Positions 1-8,326 of a DNA stretch of 10,947 nt are shown one piece after another. This DNA comes from an uncultured Oscillospiraceae bacterium. Lineage in GTDB: Bacteria; Bacillota_A; Clostridia; Oscillospirales; Oscillospiraceae. The DNA lies in NCBI GenBank assembly GCA_934561335.1, contig CAKTGD010000040.1, positions 1 to 10,947 of the forward strand. The letters are read 5' to 3'. The position numbers and the translations under genes were made by a program. Within the stretch, counting starts at the first letter, position 1. Every line of letters starts with the position of its first letter. Under the pieces are notes generated by a model that had not been told where the DNA came from, ran no database searches, and worked only from the letters and a program-made list of their open reading frames with translations.

Positions 1-494
1 ACAAGTTCTCTGGTCATTATGCTTGTACGTCGCTCGATGCGCTGTCTGCCATAGTAGGTGAACTCCATCTTCTCCTTATCGAACTTGATACTGTCACAGA
101 AGATGCTGAACACCGCACTCGTACCCATGATGTTTGAGTAGAAGCCTTTCTCCTTCAACGTGTTGTACTGAGCAAGACCTGTTTCGTCAACCAGATACAT
201 GGCTTTGTCCATTGTATATTTGATGTACTTGTCATCTGGCGCAAGAGTGAAGAAGTAATGATGGAACATTTCCACATGACTCTTGGCTTCCACATCGAGT
301 GTTTCTTCCATGGTGCTACGCTGAACGAGAATAGGTACATTGCCATCCAATACGTACACTTTCTGATGCGCATCCGATACCATTACCTTGGCAGTCCAAA
401 TGCTGGAGATGCAGATGATGATACAACCCACAAGGAATAGTGAGCAGATGATCATCACCAACTTGATTTTGTTTTCGAGATTCCTTATTACCAT
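1..494 (-). CDS. traK: Conjugative transposon protein TraK (VirB8-like), 5' part; runs off the left edge
   Basis: The first 164 codons of a gene whose 3' end lies beyond base 1. TraK is an inner-membrane-anchored structural subunit of the Bacteroidales conjugation apparatus, usually compared with VirB8: a short cytoplasmic N-terminus, one membrane helix and a periplasmic domain. The translation begins MVIRNLENKIKLVMII, has one hydrophobic helix at about residues 12-32, and continues into a soluble region with the TraK-like stretches VYVLDGNVPILVQRS and VEMFHHYFFTLAPDD. The ATG at 494 is chosen because it lies 20 nt after the traJ stop and directly before the membrane segment. No clear Shine-Dalgarno site is visible, as is common in this phylum. 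The position after traJ matches the traJ-traK order of CTnDOT-type elements. The family call is from recognised sequence and order; completeness cannot be judged. Confidence 0.88.
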   Translation of the reverse strand, partial: MVIRNLENKIKLVMIICSLFLVGCIIICISSIWTAKVMVSDAHQKVYVLDGNVPILVQRSTMEETLDVEAKSHVEMFHHYFFTLAPDDKYIKYTMDKAMYLVDETGLAQYNTLKEKGFYSNIMGTSAVFSIFCDSIKFDKEKMEFTYYGRQRIERRTSIMTREL

Positions 495-514
495 ATTTTG
501 TATTGTTTACTGTT

Positions 515-1645
515 TTACATCACTTTGCTTAACATGCCTTGAGTTGAAACCTTTGCTTGCTGCGCCACACCTTCACCGAAGTTACGGGTAGAGAACGCAG
601 TATCGCCCTCTGGTATCATCCATGCGGCAAGGTCTGGAACGAGGTTCAGACATTTCAACGCTACAATGCTTGCTGCCATCAGATAACCGGCAGAGAAGAA
701 CGAGTTCTGCAGATATGCTGCCATCGTCTGTTCACTTTCGGTAATGGCAGTAAGGTTTTCTACCTGAATGCAGAGCACTATATCAAAGAGCAATAGGACA
801 TAAAAGCCCACGAAGTATAGCATTGCTCCATAGAAATGCACCGTGAGATAGCGTATCAGCCATTTTGCCCAGGCCCCTTCCCATTTCGGTAATAGTGAGA
901 ACGCCCATTGTATCGGTCCGAATATCGTCAGCATACCAAGGAGTATCTGTTGGCAATAGATGGTCGCCCACCAACCTATACGGAAGACTATCAAGGCAAT
1001 GAGCATGATAACCTTATCTATGCCGACCACTGCTCCTGCTGTGAGAGAAGTGAACCAGAGCTTTGAAGCGTCTGTCTCCATGTTTGTCACTTCATCCACA
1101 CCTGCTTGTTCCATAGTGGATTCTATCAAGTTGGGATCCGAAGTTCCTGAATGGGCTACATCTGCCTGTGCTTGCAAGGAGGTGTATAAGGTGTCTCTCG
1201 TGTATATGAGTTCCTGAACTTCTGCAAACTTGTCTTCAATCTGTGCAGACTCTGCTTCATACAAATCGTGTGTATATGAGCCTATACAGTTTGGGATATA
1301 CGAGAGGAAGTCGAGTACACACCAACTGCTACCATTGTTAGATATGCCAGTATCTGCAGGTGGGTACCACCAACAGAGAATGACACTGACCACAAGGGGC
1401 TTGAACAGCTTCATGATGTCTATCGGCTCATGCTTTACCATCATCTTGTAGGCCATACTGCCAGCTACGACTATCGAGAACAACGCAGCCAAAGCCATAC
1501 ACATCTGCAATATCCACCAAAACGGCCCTTGTGAGCCTGTGAATGTAGCGTCACAAAGGAACTCGTTAGTCTGGAATATCACATCGTCAATCTCCTGTTC
1601 GAGGATATTGATACCGAAATCGGAAAGGATGCTTGAATCTGCCAT
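515..1645 (-). CDS. traJ: Conjugative transposon protein TraJ, VirB6-like inner-membrane channel component
   Basis: A 376-aa polytopic membrane protein. TraJ of Bacteroidales conjugative transposons is regarded as the VirB6 counterpart, an inner-membrane part of the DNA-transfer channel. Hydrophobic segments are visible at about residues 44-66, 80-95, 201-229, 232-252, 268-294 and 316-336. There are Trp-rich patches (PFWWILQM, CWWYPPAD, FRIGWWAT) and a C-terminal tail with the pattern MIPEGDTAFSTRNFGEG. Between the second and third helices lies a roughly 100-residue soluble, acidic loop (about 98-198) that probably sits on one side of the membrane. The N-terminus is not a cleaved signal peptide: about 40 polar residues precede the first helix. 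The start at 1645 lies only 3 nt after the upstream stop codon, so translation is probably coupled. The neighbours (exported proteins upstream, traK downstream) agree with the family order. Confidence 0.9.
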   Translation of the reverse strand: MADSSILSDFGINILEQEIDDVIFQTNEFLCDATFTGSQGPFWWILQMCMALAALFSIVVAGSMAYKMMVKHEPIDIMKLFKPLVVSVILCWWYPPADTGISNNGSSWCVLDFLSYIPNCIGSYTHDLYEAESAQIEDKFAEVQELIYTRDTLYTSLQAQADVAHSGTSDPNLIESTMEQAGVDEVTNMETDASKLWFTSLTAGAVVGIDKVIMLIALIVFRIGWWATIYCQQILLGMLTIFGPIQWAFSLLPKWEGAWAKWLIRYLTVHFYGAMLYFVGFYVLLLFDIVLCIQVENLTAITESEQTMAAYLQNSFFSAGYLMAASIVALKCLNLVPDLAAWMIPEGDTAFSTRNFGEGVAQQAKVSTQGMLSKVM

Positions 1646-1648
1646 GAG

Positions 1649-2428
1649 CTATTGTTTTACTATGTTATTGTCATCGGAGCCATCATTGCCTCCTGAGTTA
1701 TTTCCTGTATTCTTTTTACTTGCCTCACGCCAACGACTGATAGCTGATGAAGCGTGGCTTGCCACATTGTTTCTCTTTTCAAGTCTGGCAGCAAGCAAGG
1801 AGGACGTTTTCCGCTTGTTGCTTAATTGAATCAGAAACGAGAGAAGCGTTTCGTTCTGCCTGTTAATGTCATCATAGATGGCGAGATACTGCTGTTTGCG
1901 TTGAGCGTTAGGCATATAGGCTTCCTGCGTCTCTTTGATGGCTGTCAAGAACATATTGTAGTATTCGTTCCATCGTGTTTTGTCAGATACAGAACCGCCA
2001 GCACTGACTATTCTGTTTATATTTGCTTGGAAGTAAGAGAGTTTTGCGTTAATCTTGCTTCCCTCTGCTAACCAGGCAAGGTCTATCTGTCGGTCTGCAA
2101 TGTTGAGAGCCTCTATTTCTGCTCGTTTGGTAAGTGATGACTTGATACTGTCAGCAATATCCACCTGCTGATATGCAGAGACTCCTGCTAAGGTTCTGAA
2201 CCCTTGCTTGTTCTTTTGAGCTGCTGTTTTCTGGTATCTGTTGTGAAAGACATCATAATAGAATGCTGGAGTGAGTCCACCTGCGCCAATCTCCTGAACC
2301 GTTATCTGATTCATCTTGGCTGCATCATGATTATATGTCACATAGCTCTGGGCTGATGCGCAGAAACACAACGACATGCCACATAAGCAAAGTGCTGTCC
2401 GTGAAGATATTAAATGTTTCATATTCAT
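1649..2428 (-). CDS. Exported conjugation-associated protein, 259 aa, helical (possibly DUF5045-type)
   Basis: The protein begins with a typical signal peptide: basic start, hydrophobic stretch at about residues 11-23, and ASA|Q cleavage after about residue 26. The mature part is hydrophilic and mostly helical (for example around DIADSIKSSLTKRAEIEALN), and ends in a Gly/Asn/Asp-rich low-complexity tail. No enzyme motif is seen. Four Cys in the signal region do not form a clear lipobox, so it is more likely periplasmic than a lipoprotein. It resembles, from memory only, the DUF5045 proteins annotated in Bacteroidales conjugative transposons. Its place directly before traJ (3-nt gap) and 19 nt after another exported protein points to a structural or assembly role in the T4SS. 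Two Met codons (2428 and 2422) are possible starts; the first is used. The exact function is unknown. Confidence 0.72.
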   Translation of the reverse strand: MNMKHLISSRTALCLCGMSLCFCASAQSYVTYNHDAAKMNQITVQEIGAGGLTPAFYYDVFHNRYQKTAAQKNKQGFRTLAGVSAYQQVDIADSIKSSLTKRAEIEALNIADRQIDLAWLAEGSKINAKLSYFQANINRIVSAGGSVSDKTRWNEYYNMFLTAIKETQEAYMPNAQRKQQYLAIYDDINRQNETLLSFLIQLSNKRKTSSLLAARLEKRNNVASHASSAISRWREASKKNTGNNSGGNDGSDDNNIVKQ

Positions 2429-2447
2429 TGAGTTTTTAATTGTTATC

Positions 2448-3176
2448 CTAATAGCCTAAATATCCTGCGCCTTTCCACCTGCCAAAGGCATCACTAATGA
2501 TTTCTTCCTTACTCTTGGCCCGATACACCTGCTTTTTCCAGTAGCCGATTCTAACCTGAATGTATCTCCATGTATCGAAGTAGGCTTTGTTGAGATGCTT
2601 CTTTATGTTGTCAAGCGAGTTGTTGATGCTCGTAAGGATGAGAAGCAAGTCGGATGTGGAACATGCAGCAGTTTCTGTTGCATATAGCACCAAATCACTG
2701 ACTGACCTATAGAGGTTATCTCCTTCATCAGCAATCTTTGCCAATGCCTTGGCGTTGATAGTGATTATCAGCGTGTCGGTACTCATGATGTTACCTCGTT
2801 CCAGACACTTTTTCCTGAAATCATTGAGCATCTTTCTATAGTCACCAACTCTGTCACTGACGTTCTCGTAGGTGTTGTACACATTGAGACTGGTGCGAAG
2901 TGTCTGATACAGAAGATCAATCACATCAAATGCCCTGGTGTACTTATCCAGTTCCTTGTTGATGTCCTTGAAGCCGATGTTGGCATCGCCACTATAATCA
3001 TGCAGCAGTTTGTTACTTGCCTCCAAGGTGGAGCGCACAAGCAGCAGACTGCGCTGTTGCTTGTGGTCATTGATATAGGCTTCAACAGAAGTGACGTCAA
3101 ATCCCATCTGCGCCTTGGCTCCTGACGGCAAGAGGGTCAACAGGCAAATGAGGATTGCCATTATCTTGCTATTCAT
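2448..3176 (-). CDS. Exported helical tra protein, 242 aa, TraI-like by position
   Basis: The signal peptide MNSKIMAILICLLTLLPSG ends at AKA|Q after residue 22. The mature protein is almost entirely amphipathic helix, with a basic C-terminal region (YWKKQVYRAKSKEE) and a Gly/Tyr-rich end (GRWKGAGYLGY). There are no recognisable catalytic residues. In size, export signal and helix pattern it resembles CTnDOT TraI (DUF4141), which also sits between traG and traJ, but I cannot show homology by eye. The start at 3176 is preferred: it overlaps the upstream stop codon by 8 nt and has a purine-rich GAAGAAG about 8 nt upstream. A start at 3191 (MKKITMNSK) would also give a plausible signal peptide. 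The in-frame ATG at 3242 would add a poorly fitting extension deep inside the upstream gene. Confidence 0.72.
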   Translation of the reverse strand: MNSKIMAILICLLTLLPSGAKAQMGFDVTSVEAYINDHKQQRSLLLVRSTLEASNKLLHDYSGDANIGFKDINKELDKYTRAFDVIDLLYQTLRTSLNVYNTYENVSDRVGDYRKMLNDFRKKCLERGNIMSTDTLIITINAKALAKIADEGDNLYRSVSDLVLYATETAACSTSDLLLILTSINNSLDNIKKHLNKAYFDTWRYIQVRIGYWKKQVYRAKSKEEIISDAFGRWKGAGYLGY

Positions 3177-5727
3177 TGTTATCTTCTTCATCGTCATCAT
3201 ATTTTCCGTTGTAACTATCCGAATGGCTACTATTTGCAGCATGTCTCAACCATCGCTTCCGACACTTCTCAATGAGAGTCTGTCTTCTACCTTGTTCATC
3301 GTTCAATGGTGGTGCGACACTTTTCAATATGTCTATGATGGAATGCTTGTAGTGCATCATTTTCTCCAATGACACCAGGTCTGCAAATATCTTGGTAAGA
3401 CGGCAGTCTATCTGACGTGCTATCTCCAGACGATCACTTGACCAAAGCAAATGGTATGTGTCATCGGTTTCGTCTGATTCCACTGGATTGCTTTTTGCAT
3501 ATTCTACTGTTGGGTCACATTCGGGATATTCACGAGCAACCTCTGCCAGTTTTTTATTCACTTCGTCAGCTTTTTCTTCATCGGTCTTTGCTGGATCGAG
3601 ATTTATGACTGCTACAACTTGCGTGTCGCTGTACTGCGTGGTCAATGTCCAGGAAATCTGCACAATGGCTCGGTGTATCTTGATGCCAAGGAAATACTTT
3701 GGCTTTCTGGCTATCGAGATTGTTGCCTTGAAGGTAATGACACCATTGATGTTTGGCATGGATGCTGTACGGACAAAGGTGTTGCCTTCCCACGCCCCTG
3801 AGCCATTCCAGTTGAGATTGTATGCAGTCTTGCAATCCTGCATGATGGCAGGTATGCGGTAATAGTCATCTGTCACGGCATTCTCACCATCAACAGCCTC
3901 TTGCTTTGCCTTTTGGTATTCGGCAAGTTCTGCTTCTGCGGCATTCTTGTCTGACTTCAAAGCTGTAATACGGTCTTTATTGGCGTTGTACTGTTGGCGA
4001 TACCTTGCTGCATCTTCCACACTTGAACTCTTTATCTTCCTGAGAAGTTCCGTATTTTCAGCTTCCAATCTTGTAATCTCGGACTGGAGGGAGGCAATTT
4101 TTCTTTCGGTTTCCGCAATCTTGGTGTCTATCTCAGAGGTGCCAACGTTCTCATGGGTGACACTTGTGGCCATTGCACACTGTTTGGTGTGACCGCTCAC
4201 GCTGCCTCCGCAACTTGAACATTTGTATTGCGTGGATCCTTCACCTAGTTTGGCTCCGTCATGGCAAGTAACGCTTATGGTTGCAGTTTCACATCCTGCA
4301 ATTTTCTTGGCATCAGTGGTCTGGTAGTATCTCTTTGGGTCACTTGAAAGGTAATAGGTGTAACCTTCCTCGTTGTCATTGAGTTCTACCAGACGTGCAT
4401 TCAGCCCTGCCTTGAAGGTCTTCAAGTCCATCGTGTAGGAATCAAAGACATCCTCATAGGCAACTTCTTTGTTGTTCCAACTCTTTGACACATGTATCTC
4501 GTAAGCGTAGGCTTTGGCATACTGCTTTTTCTTTTTACTGAGTATATAGCCCGATATGTAGTATGTCATACTATATTTGAAGCCGTCGTTTGAGTTGTTC
4601 AGTTGCTGAACCTGACTTCGGCTCCAACCTGCATGGTTTTCAGAGTTTCTCAATGCAGCTTCTCTTTCTGCCGATGTTGGTGAATAGTTTTTGTCCTTTG
4701 TGCTGATACGATACCAGTGATCACCTTTGATTACAGCGTCATTGTCTGTCGGTGGATAGTAATCACATAGAGTGACATTTCCTGCATCAACTCTATAAAT
4801 ATACCATCGCTGGGTGTAGTATTGCCCCATTCCTTCACGGGCATAGTCTGTTACCCAGGAGGTCAGATTGTAGTTCGATAAAGAGAAGAGATTTGCAATG
4901 CTGTCCCTTCCTCCAACGAACTGCAATATTGTGTTTCCGGCATTGGTTGACAGACTGTTGTAGAGACCATAGACATTTTCTACAATCTCTATGACGCTGC
5001 TTGTCTTATCCATCATCGTTCCACTAAAACTGCTGTTGCCAAGGATGGAACCTACTGCATTGCCTGCTCCAGCAGAAGCAAGATTGACTCCCATGGCATA
5101 CAGGTTGTCTATGTCTTCCTTGAGATTCTCCTTGGTGAAGTTGGAACCGAACCCGGAAAAGTTGTCAAACATCGCTTCCCAATCCACGTTGCCCAACTCC
5201 GAGAGTTTCAGGATGGCAGCCAATTCCTGGTTAATCTCCAGAAATGCTATATCCTTGAACGAGAGGGTGCTGTTGGTGACGATAGACTCGAACTGATAGC
5301 AGAGAGTCTTGGTCTCTTCACATACCTTATATAAATAGCTTCCCCAATAGAGAGCATTCTGAGGACTTTTGAGCATCATGCCTGCTACAGTCCATATCTT
5401 CGGCATGATATTGGCCGACACCATGTTGTAGATACGGCGGTAATAGTAGTTCTCCGTCGCACTTGTCCATAGTCCCAGATGGGTGAGGGCTTTGCGGTCA
5501 AGGAACTTGGAGGTGAAGATTCCTGCCGCTGCCACCTCTGCCGCCTGATAGTGTTCACGTATCTTAGCTACCTGTTCGGCATAATACGCCTCAGTAGCTG
5601 CCTCTGTAGCAAAAGCGGCTGTCATTGCTTCTACAGTGCGCTTGTCATAGTTCACACTGTAGTACTGTGCCATTGTCGGTACTACGGCACAGAGATAGAG
5701 AGTAAGTATTATCAGATAGCGTTTCAT
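3169..5727 (-). CDS. Large exported conjugation-associated protein, 852 aa, with Cys/His cluster and coiled coil
   Basis: A signal peptide (MKRYLIILTLYLCAVVPTMA, cleavage before Q21) directs this protein to the periplasm or beyond. Regions visible in order: an Ala-rich helical N-terminal domain (about 21-205); a Gly/Ser/Ala patch (about 212-240); a Tyr-rich, probably beta region (about 300-475); a cysteine cluster (C479, C488, C503, C506, C517, with H513); a long coiled coil (about 533-610, Ile/Leu heptads); a second probably beta region (about 615-690); a helical C-terminal region; and an acidic tail DDDEEDNNE. I recognise no enzyme motif and no named family. It lies 28 nt after traG and overlaps the next gene by 8 nt, so it belongs to the tra operon. 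It is several times larger than usual VirB5-like proteins at this place. A surface, adhesin-like or scaffold role in mating is an inference. Confidence 0.8.
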   Translation of the reverse strand: MKRYLIILTLYLCAVVPTMAQYYSVNYDKRTVEAMTAAFATEAATEAYYAEQVAKIREHYQAAEVAAAGIFTSKFLDRKALTHLGLWTSATENYYYRRIYNMVSANIMPKIWTVAGMMLKSPQNALYWGSYLYKVCEETKTLCYQFESIVTNSTLSFKDIAFLEINQELAAILKLSELGNVDWEAMFDNFSGFGSNFTKENLKEDIDNLYAMGVNLASAGAGNAVGSILGNSSFSGTMMDKTSSVIEIVENVYGLYNSLSTNAGNTILQFVGGRDSIANLFSLSNYNLTSWVTDYAREGMGQYYTQRWYIYRVDAGNVTLCDYYPPTDNDAVIKGDHWYRISTKDKNYSPTSAEREAALRNSENHAGWSRSQVQQLNNSNDGFKYSMTYYISGYILSKKKKQYAKAYAYEIHVSKSWNNKEVAYEDVFDSYTMDLKTFKAGLNARLVELNDNEEGYTYYLSSDPKRYYQTTDAKKIAGCETATISVTCHDGAKLGEGSTQYKCSSCGGSVSGHTKQCAMATSVTHENVGTSEIDTKIAETERKIASLQSEITRLEAENTELLRKIKSSSVEDAARYRQQYNANKDRITALKSDKNAAEAELAEYQKAKQEAVDGENAVTDDYYRIPAIMQDCKTAYNLNWNGSGAWEGNTFVRTASMPNINGVITFKATISIARKPKYFLGIKIHRAIVQISWTLTTQYSDTQVVAVINLDPAKTDEEKADEVNKKLAEVAREYPECDPTVEYAKSNPVESDETDDTYHLLWSSDRLEIARQIDCRLTKIFADLVSLEKMMHYKHSIIDILKSVAPPLNDEQGRRQTLIEKCRKRWLRHAANSSHSDSYNGKYDDDEEDNNE

Positions 5728-5755
5728 TTGTCTGAATATTATTGTTTATGACTTG

Positions 5756-8326
5756 TTACATATACTCATCAAATTTCCTCTTGGGGTTGAGGTTCAGCAC
5801 ATGACAAGTCTGGTTCACCTTTTGGGCAAATGGCAAGGATTTGGTGATCCCTGACAGTTCCCAGTCTCGGCAATAGGCTTCGATGGCATGCTGATGGTCG
5901 CATTGCAACTCTTTCTTGTAGAGCTTCAAGGCTTCCTTCTCAGCTCGCTCGGTGGTATAGGTCATATAGCACTCGTGAGGTTCTTCTACACCAAACACGC
6001 CTCCGACACTTCCTCTTCGGATAAAGACTTCTCGGAAGAAGCTTCTGCCTTCCTTGTTTTCAAGGCGGTTGATGGTGAAGATCTTCTTGCAGTCCACATC
6101 TGTCAAACCCAGGATTGCCTTGATCTCGTCGAAACGTTCACGGAACTTGCTCTGGTCAAGCAGCATCACAATGTCAGAGTTGTTGATGATGGCTTCCTTC
6201 ACGATAGGACTGCCGACGATGTCCTGAATTTCCTGAGTGACCACACCAACTGATGCCCAGAATTTACGGGCTGTCTTGTAGAGGTATTTGATGTACTCTG
6301 CCATCATTGGCGATGCTATGGCTTTCCATGCCTCTTCAATAACAAGCACCTTGCGGTTCTTCTTGATACGCATCTTCTGGATGAAAACATCCATGATGAT
6401 GAGTGTAACGAGAGGGAAGAGAAGAGGGTCGTCCTTGATGGAGTCAATCTCGAAGACTATGAAGGTCTCATCAAACAGCTTTGTATCGAGGTTTTCATTG
6501 AGAGTAAGCTCATGGCTGCCTCCCTTGTAGAAGTCTTTCAATAGATAGTTGTATGCTGCCAAATCTATTCCTGCCAGATTGTTCTCTTTTATAATCTGTG
6601 GAATGCGGACTGTACTGTACTCATAGAATGTGTTGAACGACAGGTTTTCAATCTGTTTCTTTACAAAATATTCTTCGAAGTATTCTGTGATAACTTGTTC
6701 TATGAGTCGGTCTTCTGTCTTGGTGACTTCGCCTTGGGTTCCCTTCCAGATGAGCATTATCAGGTTCTTCAGGAAGCCAATCTTCTCGATGTTCAATTCC
6801 TCACGCTTGATGGCGAAAGGGTTCATCGTAATAGGATGCTCGTCGGTATAGCTGATGTACTTGCCTCCAACATACTCGCAGAGTCCTTCGTAAGAATTAC
6901 CGGTATCAACCATCACGACGTCAGTGTTCTGCTCCCACATCTGGCGAACAACGCTGTTCATGTGGAAGGACTTACCACTTCCAGATGGTCCGAGGCAGAA
7001 GAAATTGGAGTTGTCCGTAATCTTGTTCTTTCCTTCCTTACCGCTGATGTCGATAGCCACTGGCACACCTTGGCGGTCAGTGTAGTAAATCTTCAACGGG
7101 GTTTCCTCGCTATGCTGAATGCGCTCTTTGTACATAAGGCAGGCTGCTGCATCACTTAGAGTCAGAAAGCGGTCGTACTCTGGGTTGGTTGAGTAGCAAT
7201 TACCAGGGAATGAGTTGACGAATAGTTCCAGCTGGTTGTAGGCTCTTTTGCTGATATGGATGCCCAATCTGCCAAAGGAGTTCTCCAGATGGTTGGTGCA
7301 TTTCTGAATATCAGCATCTATAGACGTTCCAACGACAAGGTTGAAGTGGGCATATACCAACTGTTTGTTTTCTCTTGCTATCACATCCTGCACCTTCTTG
7401 ATGTCCTCCACGGCAATCAGGTTGCTTGGATTTGGCATACTGGCATGACGATTTTTCTTCTTGTCGAGTAGGGAAAGTTCTCTTTTCTGGTTAGGAATGA
7501 AGAACATCTGGTTATACACAACTACATCGGCAGATGGAATGCTGTCAACTAATGATACCATATCCACTGGCATTGAAACATTGTTGACCTCAATATTTGT
7601 GAATGGACGGACTATAGATGGTGTGCTGACACAGTCAACATCAACAAGGCTATAGACCTTGCATCGTTTGTTGCCCATGCTGATTGACTCTTCATCAACC
7701 TTAAAGTTGGTCATTGACACTATCTTGTCGTTGAAATTCATGGAGAAATAGCGGTCAACGTATTCACGAGTCGTATTGCCATCGAGGTAGGATGCTTCCA
7801 CGCCAGAGTCCTTCAGTTGGTCTTTGACCTTGCGAATTTTCACCATAAAGTCACGCCATTTCTTGCTATCAAAAGAGAAGATACGGCTTTTCTTGTTCTC
7901 CTGGGTGATAATCAGATAGGTCTGGCTGTCGGTATAGGAACGTCCATTGAAATACTTGAAGTATGACTCAGACAAAAACTCATGGTTGTCGTTGCTCTCG
8001 TCCTTGAACTGCTTCCGAACAAAAACATCCTGCTTGTGAATGGCATAGCCTTCACCAAGAGTCTGGGCAAGTGCGGTAATAAGATGGTTGAACTCATAGT
8101 AGCTATCAATGTTTGCAGAATACTTCTGTACTGGGTTCTCCATCTTCAAAATGGCTGAGTACTCGCCTGTCTTGGTATAGAGCACACCAATGCCATCCAC
8201 ATCCTCGATAGAGAAGTAGATGTCTTGAAAGATTTTCTTACGTTTGCCTCCAGTGCCAAAGGCTGAAACTGAGATAGCCATACCAATGAGTATTGCCACA
8301 AATGCTATGATTACGTATGAGATCAT
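5756..8326 (-). CDS. traG: Conjugative transposon ATPase TraG, VirB4-like
   Basis: An 856-aa VirB4-family ATPase, the energising motor of the type IV secretion channel, expected at the cytoplasmic face of the inner membrane. One N-terminal membrane helix is visible (about residues 4-24). It is followed by the VirB4 N-terminal domain and the RecA-like ATPase domain with a complete Walker A, GPSGSGKS, at 446-453 and Walker B, VLVIEEAW, at 660-667 (E664/E665 are the likely catalytic acids). A downstream VVTQE motif (Q698) and a NNSD motif are typical of the family. No catalytic residue seems to be missing and the reading frame is open throughout. Despite the symbol, this is the VirB4 homologue and not the VirD4/TraG coupling protein of F-like systems. 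The start overlaps the upstream stop as ATGA, suggesting translational coupling. Confidence 0.95.
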   Translation of the reverse strand: MISYVIIAFVAILIGMAISVSAFGTGGKRKKIFQDIYFSIEDVDGIGVLYTKTGEYSAILKMENPVQKYSANIDSYYEFNHLITALAQTLGEGYAIHKQDVFVRKQFKDESNDNHEFLSESYFKYFNGRSYTDSQTYLIITQENKKSRIFSFDSKKWRDFMVKIRKVKDQLKDSGVEASYLDGNTTREYVDRYFSMNFNDKIVSMTNFKVDEESISMGNKRCKVYSLVDVDCVSTPSIVRPFTNIEVNNVSMPVDMVSLVDSIPSADVVVYNQMFFIPNQKRELSLLDKKKNRHASMPNPSNLIAVEDIKKVQDVIARENKQLVYAHFNLVVGTSIDADIQKCTNHLENSFGRLGIHISKRAYNQLELFVNSFPGNCYSTNPEYDRFLTLSDAAACLMYKERIQHSEETPLKIYYTDRQGVPVAIDISGKEGKNKITDNSNFFCLGPSGSGKSFHMNSVVRQMWEQNTDVVMVDTGNSYEGLCEYVGGKYISYTDEHPITMNPFAIKREELNIEKIGFLKNLIMLIWKGTQGEVTKTEDRLIEQVITEYFEEYFVKKQIENLSFNTFYEYSTVRIPQIIKENNLAGIDLAAYNYLLKDFYKGGSHELTLNENLDTKLFDETFIVFEIDSIKDDPLLFPLVTLIIMDVFIQKMRIKKNRKVLVIEEAWKAIASPMMAEYIKYLYKTARKFWASVGVVTQEIQDIVGSPIVKEAIINNSDIVMLLDQSKFRERFDEIKAILGLTDVDCKKIFTINRLENKEGRSFFREVFIRRGSVGGVFGVEEPHECYMTYTTERAEKEALKLYKKELQCDHQHAIEAYCRDWELSGITKSLPFAQKVNQTCHVLNLNPKRKFDEYM

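Noticed and set aside
3177..3242. Longer start (3242) for the 242-aa exported protein
   Set aside because: It would add 22 residues before the signal peptide and overlap the upstream gene by 74 nt; the starts at 3176 or 3191 leave a normal signal peptide.
3458..3862. 134-aa open frame on the plus strand
   Set aside because: Antisense to the 852-aa gene, with overlapping frames of similar length in the same place; explained by codon bias of the real gene.
6695..7159. 154-aa open frame on the plus strand
   Set aside because: It lies wholly antisense to the well-supported ATPase domain of traG and its translation has no recognisable features; a shadow frame.
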